A stretch of 64,000 nucleotides of DNA. Source: Rosistilla ulvae (GTDB taxonomy: Bacteria > Planctomycetota > Planctomycetia > Pirellulales > Pirellulaceae). The notes below the pieces were generated by a model. It did no database searches. It was not told the DNA's origin and was given only the letters and a program-made list of their open reading frames with translations. Position 1 is the stretch's first letter. The number at the start of each line of letters is the position of its first letter. The position numbers were made by a program, and so were the translations under genes. Location: positions 3,597,798-3,661,797 of the forward strand of contig NZ_CP036261.1 in NCBI RefSeq assembly GCF_007741475.1, written 5' to 3'. Shown here in pieces: positions 26,128-33,413 of this stretch.

Positions 26128-26748
26128 TTAGGCTGCGATTTCATCCTGCAAGATTCCGTCTTTGAAGGAACGTCCTTCGATGACGTGAGTGATCTTCTCG
26201 TGGCTGTCCAGGCGTCTCCATTGCTTGCTGGCCGATTGAGCAAGCTTGAACATCATCGCCCGACTCGCGCGCCGTGTGCCGCTGCCTTTGGTCTTTCGAT
26301 GGCGAAGGCGGATCGTAGCGAAATTCGATTCGATTGGGTTGGTCGTCCGTAAATGGCTCCAGTGCTCTGCCGGGAAGTCGTAGAACGTCAACAACACGTC
26401 GCGGTCTTTCTGCAAGCAGTCACAAGCCGCCGCATATTTCGCTCCGTACTTTTCAATGAATCCATCGAACGCTGTGTTAGCGTCGGCCTTCGTTTCCGCT
26501 TGCCAGATTTCGTGTAGGTCACCCTTCGCTTTGGGCTGTACGCTTTTGGGCATCTTGTTCAGAACGTTGGCTGTTTTGTGAACCCAGCAGCGTTGCTCAC
26601 GCGTCTCTGGGAATACCTTTCGGATCGCCGCCCAGTAACCAAGAGCACCGTCGCCAACGGCAATATTGGGGGCCAAGTTCAGCCCCCGTCGCTTCAAATC
26701 GACGAGCAACTCGCACCAGCTCTGCTCGCTTTCGCGATAGCCGTCTAA
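26128..26748 (-). pseudogene. IS256-family transposase, C-terminal remnant
   Basis: The C-terminal half of a mutator-type (IS256) transposase. Typical blocks: LDGYRESEQSW, IAVGDGALGYWAAIRKVFPE, REQRCWVHKTANVLNKMPKS, LLTFYDFPAEHW, LRTTNPIESNFATIRLRHRK. Family members are about 400 aa; here coding similarity starts abruptly at LDGYRESEQSW (about 26748) and the frame beyond (to 26832) is antisense to an antitoxin remnant. So the N-terminal half and one IS end are lost. It cannot move on its own. Confidence 0.88.
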
Positions 26749-26928
26749 CACGGCGATCGACTCCGGGTTGTGCATGCAATCTGGGACACACTTCCCGATG
26801 ATGTTGATCTTCCGCTCCCCTCCGAGCAACAAGCTGAATTAGACCGCCGACTAGCGGCTCATCGTTCGGATCCGTCCACTGCGATTTCCCGTAACGAACT
26901 AATGCGTCGGCACGAGGACGGTCGCTGA
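26749..26928 (+). pseudogene. Antitoxin of the addiction-module (TIGR02574-like) type, 5' truncated
   Basis: An open frame from 26749 to the TGA at 26926-26928 reads DRLRVVHAIWDTLPDD, then LPLPSEQQAELDRRLAAH and ELMRRHEDGR. The IWDTLPDD and LPLS..Q.AELDRRL blocks are typical of antitoxins paired with ParE toxins. The N-terminus is replaced by the IS256 remnant. Its stop overlaps the toxin ATG (TGATG), showing the original operon structure. Confidence 0.75.
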
Positions 26929-27224
26929 TGTGGCATTTGTCGTACCGCCCCGAGATTGAAAACGACGTGGTTGCCGCCGTCACATGGTATGACGACAAGC
27001 AAATTGGGTTGGGCGACTATTTCCCGATCGAATACTTAGCGGACGTTCGACGAATTTGTGACACCCCACTTCTGTTTGCGATCGCTGCAAATGGACTGCG
27101 TCCTTGTCGGCTTAAACGCTTTTCGTACGTCATTCATTTTGACGTCGATGGAAAAGAGATCCTAATCGTTGCGTCGATTGCGGGTGGACGGGATGACCCT
27201 GCATTCGTTCATCGGAACGGATAA
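26928..27224 (+). CDS. Cassette 13: RelE/ParE-family toxin
   Basis: A 98-aa complete toxin-like protein: MWHLSYRPEIENDVVAAVTW, YDDKQIGLGDYFPIEYL, GLRPCRLKRFSYVIHFDVDG, VASIAGGRDDP. These blocks are characteristic of the WYxxK..GLG subgroup of RelE/ParE toxins, which inhibit gyrase or cleave mRNA. The antitoxin gene that overlaps its start is truncated at the 5' end, so the toxin may be silent for lack of a promoter or restrained by another antitoxin. Stop lies in the attC13 left core. Confidence 0.85.
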   Translation: MWHLSYRPEIENDVVAAVTWYDDKQIGLGDYFPIEYLADVRRICDTPLLFAIAANGLRPCRLKRFSYVIHFDVDGKEILIVASIAGGRDDPAFVHRNG

Positions 27225-27315
27225 CCAAGGCTTGTTGACGAAGCGGCGGTGGTAGCTGTTTTTGTCCGCTTGCACATCAATCGCCGCCGTCCGCGCAACC
27301 CTTTCGTTATCCGAC
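27219..27315 (+). repeat. attC13
   Basis: Left core GGATAACCAAGGCTTGTTGA at 27219; right half GTCCGCGCAACCCTTTC then core GTTATCCGACTGA at 27306. The middle differs from the other sites (CTGTTTTTGTCCGCTTGCAC), as does attC14. Confidence 0.87.
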
Positions 27316-27330
27316 TGAAACGAGTCAGCT

Positions 27331-27816
27331 ATGATGTGTCGCACCTTGACCGTTGTGTTTGCGATTCTTGTCACTTCCGCGGGGGGCCCTGACGATACCG
27401 AGACATCATCACGAACGATCGTGAACGCGACGATCGACAAGCACCCAAATAGCGATAACCTGATCTTCACGGGTGCCTACCTCCACTACGAAACAGTGGA
27501 ATCAACCTACCATGTTGAATCTCAACGCGAACAACGACACCTCGCAAACCGAAAACAAATTGTGACGCTTCTGCAATCCGAAATCGTCCGATTGGATGTT
27601 GAACAACGGAGTTTTGCAACGACCTCTGGTAACAAACTTACGGTTGCGAATGTCCAGGCTCGCTTCAAATCTAATCCGCTCGCGCTTATGCTGCCGGACG
27701 GTGCTACAATTTATCCGCAACTCGCTTTAGCGCTCAACCCGGACACCGTTACCGTCTCCAGGGTCGATCGTCGTTCTAAACCGCTTCGACTTGTGCCTCG
27801 TCCTGACGGCGGATAA
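27331..27816 (+). CDS. Cassette 14: secreted hypothetical protein
   Basis: A 161-aa protein with a short signal peptide (MCRTLTVVFAILVTSAGGPD) starting at ATG 27331, 25 bp into the cassette; the second codon is also ATG. The mature part (NLIFTGAYLHYETVESTYHV, RKQIVTLLQSEIVRLDVEQR, ALNPDTVTVSRVDRRS) has no family features that I recognise. Its TAA stop is in the attC14 left core. Confidence 0.62.
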   Translation: MMCRTLTVVFAILVTSAGGPDDTETSSRTIVNATIDKHPNSDNLIFTGAYLHYETVESTYHVESQREQRHLANRKQIVTLLQSEIVRLDVEQRSFATTSGNKLTVANVQARFKSNPLALMLPDGATIYPQLALALNPDTVTVSRVDRRSKPLRLVPRPDGG

Positions 27817-27906
27817 CCATCCGATGCACCGGAGCGGCCGTGGTTGCCCTTTTTCTCTGATTGCATGTCGTTCGTCGCCGTCCGATGATCGGTAACGTTG
27901 GTCGCT
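27811..27906 (+). repeat. attC14
   Basis: Left core GGATAACCATCCGATGCACC at 27811; right half GTCCGATGATCGGTAAC then a variant core GTTGGTCGC at 27897. Confidence 0.85.
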
Positions 27907-27912
27907 TGGATT

Positions 27913-28709
27913 ATGTTTATGAATAGAACCGTTTGGCGAGATGACGCGGCACGCTTCCGTATGGATGATTGGTTCAATCGGTTCCAAGAGCGTATCTGCA
28001 TGCCTGTCGAGAATCGTAACGTGCCATCGCGTTATGGCGATAGCCATGCTCTGATCACCGGGACGGTGGATGGGCCGCCTCTGGTCTGCCTGCACGCGAT
28101 GCGAACTGGATCAGCGTTTCTTGTTTCGGAATTAAACCCTCTGCTGGAACGGTTTCGCGTGATTGCTCCGGACTTGCCAGGGCAGTCTGTCCGCGGTCCG
28201 CAAGTACGACTTTCCCTTAACGACGACTCCTATGCTCGCTGGCTGTTCGATGTGCTAGATGGTCTCGGGCTCGAAACGGTTTCGCTGTTTGGTGTGAGTT
28301 GGGGCGGATTCGTAGCTCGTCAATCCGCTACATTAGCTCCGGACCGGGTCGACAGCCTGGCCCTTTTAGTTCCCGCCGGGATTGTCCGGGGTTCTCATGT
28401 GACCGGGCTAATAAAGATGGCTTACCCAATGCTCCGCTACAGCGTACGCCGATCCGAGCCAAATTTGAAACGATGGCTTTCCTCGCTGTTTACGACTTGG
28501 GATGATCATTGGGCGGGTTTTACTAGAGATGCCGTGCGAGACATGCCTTTCGATCTTAGAATTCCCCCACTGGCATCTGATCAAGACTTGCAAAAACTTA
28601 CCATGCCGGTTCTCGCCCTCGGTGCGGAAAACGACATTTGCTTTCCTGGTAAGCAGCTTGTGAACCGAATCTGTGACCAAGCCCCACATTGCCGAGGGGA
28701 AGTCATTCC
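27913..28709 (+). pseudogene. Cassette 15: alpha/beta hydrolase, 5' part, interrupted by IS4-family element
   Basis: An alpha/beta-hydrolase fold enzyme: oxyanion region VCLHAM, RFRVIAPDLPGQS, nucleophile elbow GVSWGG, and a late acid region LALGAENDICFPG. Start at ATG 27913 or 27919. An IS4-family element is inserted at 28710 after EVIP; the frame then runs 124 bp into the IS and stops at 28833. The missing C-terminus (ASNHCPPTTPEFRRWLADK, containing the expected catalytic His) continues in the same frame after the IS at 30261-30381. Removal of the IS and one target copy would restore a 305-aa protein. Confidence 0.87.
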
Positions 28710-30252
28710 CTGTCGATTACCCACAAGTCATTGGTCTGGTCCGAAGGCTTGCCAGCAGAGGGCGAAGTCGAGCATTCGCCGCGTGCCTCGCCAGATCACT
28801 TCGGCTCCCGGCGGACCGTCGCCTTCGCGGTGATTGTAGCCGCCAAGGGTCGCAAGGACCGGGATGAATTGTGACAGCTCAGGAGCTTGCTTTGGGGGAG
28901 CCGTCTTTTTCACCACTTTCCAGACCGACTTCCATTCCGCTTCGCTGAAGACGACATCACAGGGAAGCTCTGGACACTCGCGGCCTAAGAAGGTCACAAA
29001 CATGATCCGCCATGCGATCACTTTGTAAAACATCAACGCGCGGATCAGTCGGTCTCTCGCTTCGAGTTGAATCTCTTCGACCCGGCAGCCAGTTTTGAAA
29101 ACTCGAAAGAATACTTCGATTGGCCAACGAGCCACATACAAATCCACAATCCGCAGCGTCTGGGAAATCGTGTCGACCGGCAGAGAACTCAGTAACAGCC
29201 AGTCGACTTCGGTTCCGTCGCCTGGGCCATCGATCTCGCTCACCCAAACGACACTGATCTCGACCGGCGGCATCGAAGACTGCTTGTTGTGTGGCGCACG
29301 AAGAGTCATCCGCTTCGCTCGAATTTCTAACTTCGCAGTGCGTGCTTCACGGCCGGGGTGTTGTTTGTTTCCTGATCCTTTGGTTCGCTCGGGCGTTTGG
29401 GGAAGCTGGACTTCGCGGTAAGCGACCGGCTGGGCGGATGCGATTTCGGCACGCATTTTCTTATAAGCCGCAGGCCCGCCATCGGGGTCTTTCTCCGGCA
29501 ACGAGCGTTTTCGCTGCGAGCGAATGACGAACTGAGCCGGTGTTTCATGCTGATCGGCTTCGACGAAAATGTCGTAGATGTCTCCTTCGCGATCGGCCAG
29601 CGAAACGATCTGAGTTTCAGGACATTTTCCGGCGATCTCGCAGGCCTTGCGGTAACCATCGAGCCATCGTTGCCCTTCGCCGGTGTGTAGGGGTTGGCCT
29701 TCTCGCTTCTTGCTGGTGCCGAGCGCTTCTTTGTCGCGATCGTAGAACTTAACACCGACCACCCCGAGACAAAGTTTCTCCGGCGTGAAGGCGATGTGGG
29801 AATGATCGTAAAGTCCACGGCGGCCTAAGCGATCGAGATTGCGGACGCCTTCGGGCGGATGCGCGGTGTAGTCCAGTTCGGTGGTATCTTGTGCGATGCA
29901 AACGGTGTCTTGGGCTTTGATTCGTTGGAGTGTCTTTTCAGCGTGAGCCCCGAGAATGGCTTCGGGATCGACGTTGGGGTTATCCAATAGACGGTAGGCG
30001 GCTTTGGTTTCGTCCCAGCCACTGCAAGCTTCGTTGATACTGGCCGAAGGGTTGGCCGCCAGCGAGGCGAGCAACGCTTCGGCTCGATCGTTGAGACGTT
30101 TGTCTCCAAGTTGAATATCTTGAAATTCGTATGCGATACTGGTCGGTTGCATGCTTTCACCTTGAGATTTCATTGTGCAAAATGAAATACTACAAGCGCA
30201 AATACCGTGCCAAAACGAGCTATTTTTGCGGCGACTTGTGGGTAATCAACAG
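28710..30252 (-). mobile_element. Complete IS4-family insertion sequence, 1543 bp
   Basis: Terminal inverted repeats of 20 bp with one mismatch: CTGTCGATTACCCACAAGTC at 28710-28729, and the complement of CTGTTGATTACCCACAAGTC at 30233-30252. The 8-bp GTCATTCC at 28702-28709 is repeated at 30253-30260 as the target duplication. One transposase gene fills the element on the minus strand. Both ends and the gene look intact, so it may be active and its insertion fairly recent. Confidence 0.93.
28728..30173 (-). CDS. IS4-family transposase
   Basis: A 481-aa DDE transposase of the Tn5/IS50-like branch. The N-terminal DNA-binding part contains LGDKRLNDRAEALLASLAAN and GWDETKAAYRLLDNP. Catalytic Asp residues sit in CIAQDTTELDY and SLADREGDIYD. 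The catalytic Glu lies in the Y-x2-R-x3-E-x6-K signature (YVARWPIEVFFRVFK). An alternative start is the Met eight residues in (MQPTS). The stop codon overlaps the inner end of the left inverted repeat. Confidence 0.93.
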   Translation of the reverse strand: MKSQGESMQPTSIAYEFQDIQLGDKRLNDRAEALLASLAANPSASINEACSGWDETKAAYRLLDNPNVDPEAILGAHAEKTLQRIKAQDTVCIAQDTTELDYTAHPPEGVRNLDRLGRRGLYDHSHIAFTPEKLCLGVVGVKFYDRDKEALGTSKKREGQPLHTGEGQRWLDGYRKACEIAGKCPETQIVSLADREGDIYDIFVEADQHETPAQFVIRSQRKRSLPEKDPDGGPAAYKKMRAEIASAQPVAYREVQLPQTPERTKGSGNKQHPGREARTAKLEIRAKRMTLRAPHNKQSSMPPVEISVVWVSEIDGPGDGTEVDWLLLSSLPVDTISQTLRIVDLYVARWPIEVFFRVFKTGCRVEEIQLEARDRLIRALMFYKVIAWRIMFVTFLGRECPELPCDVVFSEAEWKSVWKVVKKTAPPKQAPELSQFIPVLATLGGYNHREGDGPPGAEVIWRGTRRMLDFALCWQAFGPDQ

Positions 30253-30260
30253 GTCATTCC

Positions 30261-30381
30261 GGCGAGCAACCATTGCCCGCCAACAACTCCTGAATTTCGT
30301 CGCTGGCTGGCAGACAAAATCACAGCATTCTGCATAGAAACCGCATCGGATGCCCCCGAGGCGCCGAGTCGAGCGTTTTGA
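30261..30381 (+). pseudogene. Cassette 15: alpha/beta hydrolase, 3' part
   Basis: Continues the frame of the interrupted hydrolase directly after the second copy of the target duplication: ASNHCPPTTPEFRRWLADKI, with H as the likely catalytic His. It ends at TGA 30379-30381, inside attC15. Confidence 0.8.
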
Positions 30382-30425
30382 CAATTGGGAACCACTCGCG
30401 GCGACCGGGGGATCCGTACCATCCA
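30334..30425 (+). repeat. attC15 (degenerate)
   Basis: Left part GAAACCGCATCGGATGCCCC; internal GCGTTTTGACAATTGGGAAC closely matches attC2; right half GCGACCGGGGGATCC then a decayed core GTACCATCC at 30416. Confidence 0.7.
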
Positions 30426-30458
30426 GCCTACTACTGACACTTATTGAGGTCCAAAACC

Positions 30459-30833
30459 ATGCGTCCAAGCTTCGTATGTTTACTGGTCTTCGACATCGTC
30501 GCGGACATTGCTACCGAGTTGCCCGCTCAATCCCCCGCGCTGGAGGCGATCGCGCGTGAACGGTTCAATCAAGTGTTCGTCAAAGTCATCGTGCCCATTC
30601 CCCTCTCACACTCCTTGCCGGGACGGACCCTTCGTTGAGTCTTGGGTTGCCGAGCGGATCAAACAACTTGGGGAGTCCGAATACTTTGCTGTCACAGCCT
30701 GAGTGCCTGTTTGTGCTGGGCTGCTTGCGGACGATATCGTAGACAATCGCGTTCGTCTTAACGGAAAATACTCTACTGCCTCGGCGGCAGAGATGTTCCT
30801 GAACGGGAAAATTGTCGCTTGTCGGTTAGCGTA
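30459..30833 (+). pseudogene. Cassette 16: decayed gene
   Basis: ATG 30459 opens a frame (MRPSFVCLLVFDIVADIATE) that stops at about 30638. Protein-like sequence continues in the +1 frame (DGPFVESWVAERIKQLGESE), meets TGA at 30700-30702, and continues again in that frame (GLLADDIVDNRVRLNGKYST, AEMFLNGKIVACRLA) to a TAG near 30831. One frameshift and one nonsense change would explain this. Family not recognised. Confidence 0.45.
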
Positions 30834-31097
30834 GGTGGGTTTACGCCAGCCGGTGGCGAGGCGCAAATCAGGCTGCGAGATGAACCAGGTAGTCGAGCAG
30901 GTTGCACTGTGCGGTTGCATACTGGCAAAGAATGAAATCGGATTAGGATCGAAGAAGGGCTCCGCTATGTGGCGGTCAGCATTGCGCCGCCACCTCAGGA
31001 GAGTTCCACGTCACGCGGCGATGCCAAGTAGTCATTACAAAGCGCTCGCCCGGCGCCGTCGATGACGCGGGGTGTGAGATCGGAGTCTTCCGTTCGT

Positions 31098-31125
31098 GCC
31101 CGGTTACGACAACCGCTACCCGACT
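31098..31125 (+). repeat. attC16, right half only
   Basis: GTGCCCGGTTACGACAACC followed by a mutated core GCTACCCGACTGA at 31115. The left half is not recognisable within the 100 bp upstream. Confidence 0.6.
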
Positions 31126-31169
31126 GAGGAAATTAAGCTAGATCGACAAACCCGTGGGCGTCACCACTC

Positions 31170-31448
31170 TCTGATGTTGTCACGGAGCCGACCACTCGAA
31201 CCAAACGGTTGGTCTACATTTGGGGCTGGTTGCCTGCCGTGATTCTTGGCGTCATGCCTGCGACGCCGGCAGAGATGCTCTCGGTCATCCTGGCGGTGGC
31301 CTTTGCCCTTCCCGTTTTCCTACCGCTGTAGGTATTGGCGTCCGACATTGACCGAATGTTGCGATGGATATTCATTGCTGTGTTGACGTTGACTTTTGTT
31401 TCCCTCGCCTCTGCAAATCGGTTCTCGCTCGGCCAATACCCGTGGTGA
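31170..31448 (+). pseudogene. Cassette 17: membrane-protein gene with in-frame stop
   Basis: A single frame encodes hydrophobic segments RLVYIWGWLPAVILGVMPAT and MLSVILAVAFALPVFLPL, then TAG at 31329-31331, then MLRWIFIAVLTLTFVSLASA, ending at TGA 31446-31448. The three likely membrane helices flank one premature stop. No start codon is found in frame near the cassette start, so the N-terminus is also damaged. Confidence 0.5.
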
Positions 31449-31617
31449 TCGCCATTGTGTTCGCGATCACGAAAGTAGTGTTGAGCTACAAATGACTTCG
31501 TGTGTTTACGGCGCTCACTGTTTCGCATGTCATGGGCTGTTGCTCGGCCCGCTGGCCGTCATCATACTATCAGTTCCGTAAGTTCTGGTCGCCGACCGAA
31601 ATCCTGCACCAAACAAC

Positions 31618-31710
31618 GGGTAACCATCGTATGCAACGGAGCGGCGGTGGAAGTGTTTTACAAATGGTGGCTCAACTCCCGCCACCCGCTGATGCGTACC
31701 GTAGTTCAAA
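31618..31710 (+). repeat. attC17
   Basis: Left core GGGTAACCATCGTATGCAAC at 31618; internal GTTTTACAAATGGTGGCTC; right half CCACCCGCTGATGCGTACC then a changed core GTAGTTCAA at 31701. Confidence 0.85.
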
Positions 31711-31712
31711 AC

Positions 31713-32507
31713 ATGATGAATGATCGACGTGACTTCCTCAGAAACAGTTTCGCTGCGGCGAGCGTTGCAACCTTGTCTACCTGTGCAAGCGGTCACGAAC
31801 AGGAGTCGTCCGCAAAACCCTCCGATGTCGACGGGTATAGCTATCGATTGCCTAAGCTTAAACAAGGTTGCCGTTTACTTTTCCAGGGTGATTCCATTAC
31901 CGACATGAAATGGGGACGCAACGAAAAAGATCGTAATCACTATCTTGGCCACAGCTACGTCTTTCTAATTGCCGCTCGACTTGGCGTTGACATGCCGAAC
32001 GCCCAACTTGACATCTACAATCGTGGAATGAGTGGTCACAAGGTCGCTGATTTGCGTGGGCGTTGGAAGAAGGACGCGATCGACATGAAGCCCGATCTAC
32101 TCAGCATCCTTATTGGCGTCAATGATGTTGGAAAAAATCTCGATGGGGTCGACGTCGAACGCTGGGAAGCTGACTATCGCTTCATTCTTAGCGCCAGCCG
32201 GGAAGCGAATCCAGATTTGAAGTTGGTCTTGCTCGATCCTTTTGTCTTGCCTTCCGGTCGGCTATCTAACAAAGATTCTTTCAAGAAATGGCGTGATCAG
32301 GTCGAACGACTGATCCCTATTGTCGGTCGGCTTTCTAAGGAATTCGATACCGTACACGTCAAGACCCAGGAAGTTTTCGACGCTGCTGCCCAAGCAGGAT
32401 CACCTGACAACTGGATTTGGGACGGTGTTCATCCGCTGCCGCAAGGGCACGAACTAATCGCTCGCAGTTGGCTGCACGAAGTCAGTGCGAGATGGGGTTC
32501 GATGTAA
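31713..32507 (+). CDS. Cassette 18: secreted SGNH/GDSL-family hydrolase
   Basis: A 264-aa lipase/esterase-fold protein. I start at ATG 31713, directly after the attC17 core; the frame upstream crosses attC17. Twin-arginine-type signal NDRRDFLRNSFAAASVATLS. SGNH blocks: block I LLFQGDSITD, block II NRGMSGHK, block III LIGVNDVG (Asn), block V WDGVHPLPQGHELIA (Asp and His). Members deacetylate carbohydrates or act as esterases. The attC17 core lies only 12 bp upstream, so it is the last recognisable cassette gene of the array. Confidence 0.87.
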   Translation: MMNDRRDFLRNSFAAASVATLSTCASGHEQESSAKPSDVDGYSYRLPKLKQGCRLLFQGDSITDMKWGRNEKDRNHYLGHSYVFLIAARLGVDMPNAQLDIYNRGMSGHKVADLRGRWKKDAIDMKPDLLSILIGVNDVGKNLDGVDVERWEADYRFILSASREANPDLKLVLLDPFVLPSGRLSNKDSFKKWRDQVERLIPIVGRLSKEFDTVHVKTQEVFDAAAQAGSPDNWIWDGVHPLPQGHELIARSWLHEVSARWGSM

Positions 32508-32651
32508 AAAGGGAAGGTCGTCGTCTCTACTTGCACAAAACCGACAATGGATTTGTATCTAGCAGTTTACTGTCCACATCAGATATCTTGCAAAGCCATC
32601 GAATCCCCCATTCCACGAACTCAAAGCTGACGGCGCCTCGGTGGAGGGCTC

Positions 32652-32807
32652 ATGTACTCAGCGCCTTCCCCCTACTGTTCTGGGCGGGGCTTTATTGCCG
32701 TGCATGCCTTTGGCGACGATGGTGGCGAGTCTAGGCCGCTCATCGCGAATGCCTATATTCTGTTCGCAACGATGGTCATTGGACTCGCGGTCCTTTCCGC
32801 CGCCTGA
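32652..32807 (+). CDS. Possible 51-aa single-helix membrane protein
   Basis: ATG 32652 to TGA 32805-32807. N-terminal MYSAPSPYCSGRGFIAVHAF, then a C-terminal hydrophobic helix (ANAYILFATMVIGLAVLSAA). It could be a real small protein or the surviving tail of a lost membrane gene. Supported only by composition. Confidence 0.3.
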   Translation: MYSAPSPYCSGRGFIAVHAFGDDGGESRPLIANAYILFATMVIGLAVLSAA

Positions 32808-32840
32808 CGACGGGAACTCATTGGAACGATAACGACGCTC

Positions 32841-32915
32841 TGCTGATTGCTGATTGCTGATTGCTGACTGCTGACTGCTGACTGCTGATCGCTGATCGCT
32901 GATCGCTGATCGCTG
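32841..32915. repeat. Heptanucleotide microsatellite
   Basis: Ten tandem 7-bp units from 32841 to 32910, in order three TGCTGAT, three TGCTGAC, one TGCTGAT and three CGCTGAT, with a partial CGCTG. The blockwise base changes suggest expansion of variant units by slippage. Confidence 0.93.
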
Positions 32916-33082
32916 CGGTCGTCAATTGGCAGGTGCTTTCCTTTCCCGGTATTCTCATCGTACCGACTGCCGTCGTTTTCTTGTCCAGTTGATCGATGAG
33001 ACGGCCGCGAGGTAAACAGCCAGGTCGTTAGCCAGCAACATAGGGCAATGTCACGCCACCGCAGAAATGAATAACAACAAAA

Positions 33083-33166
33083 CGGGCAACCGACGCGATG
33101 AATCAGGCAGCAATTGAAATCAACGCGCAGCGTCGCCGCCGGGGTTGCGTTGGTCGTTCGCCGAAC
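33083..33166 (+). repeat. attC18 (degenerate, probable end of array)
   Basis: Left part CGGGCAACCGACGCGATGAA; internal AGCAATTGAAATCAACGC; right half GCCGGGGTTGCGTTGGTC then core GTTCGCCGA at 33156. Recognisable only by comparison with the intact sites. Confidence 0.55.
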
Positions 33167-33349
33167 AAAGTGTTACTCGCGTCAGTGGACGCCACTGTGT
33201 CGTCGCGGACGTCCAGCCTCAGAAACCTTTGCGCATCTCTCCCCCCTAAACTCATCCGGCCTACCACTAGCAAATTCCCACCAGGGTTGTTAGTAGTTTG
33301 TGCTTGGGCAAATTAGCCGGCACGCTTTAGCCCGGCGTTGCCCAAGGTA

Positions 33350-33371
33350 CCCGGACGCTAACGCGTCCGGG
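33350..33371. repeat. Hairpin, 9-bp stem
   Basis: CCCGGACGC at 33350-33358 pairs with GCGTCCGGG at 33363-33371 around a 4-nt loop. No T-run follows, so it is probably part of a dispersed intergenic repeat (ACGCTAACGCGTCCGG type) rather than a terminator. Confidence 0.6.
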
Positions 33372-33413
33372 CTGATACCTCAAAATGAAACACTGCTTTG
33401 CCCTGAGATTCCC

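Noticed and set aside
26597-26998. 133-codon minus-strand frame over the toxin start
   Set aside because: Shadow frame of the IS256 remnant and the antitoxin/ParE segment; the plus-strand reading gives recognisable toxin-antitoxin sequence.
31500-31712. Upstream extension of the SGNH hydrolase frame
   Set aside because: It crosses attC17 and would place a Tat signal in the middle of the protein; ATG 31713 is better.
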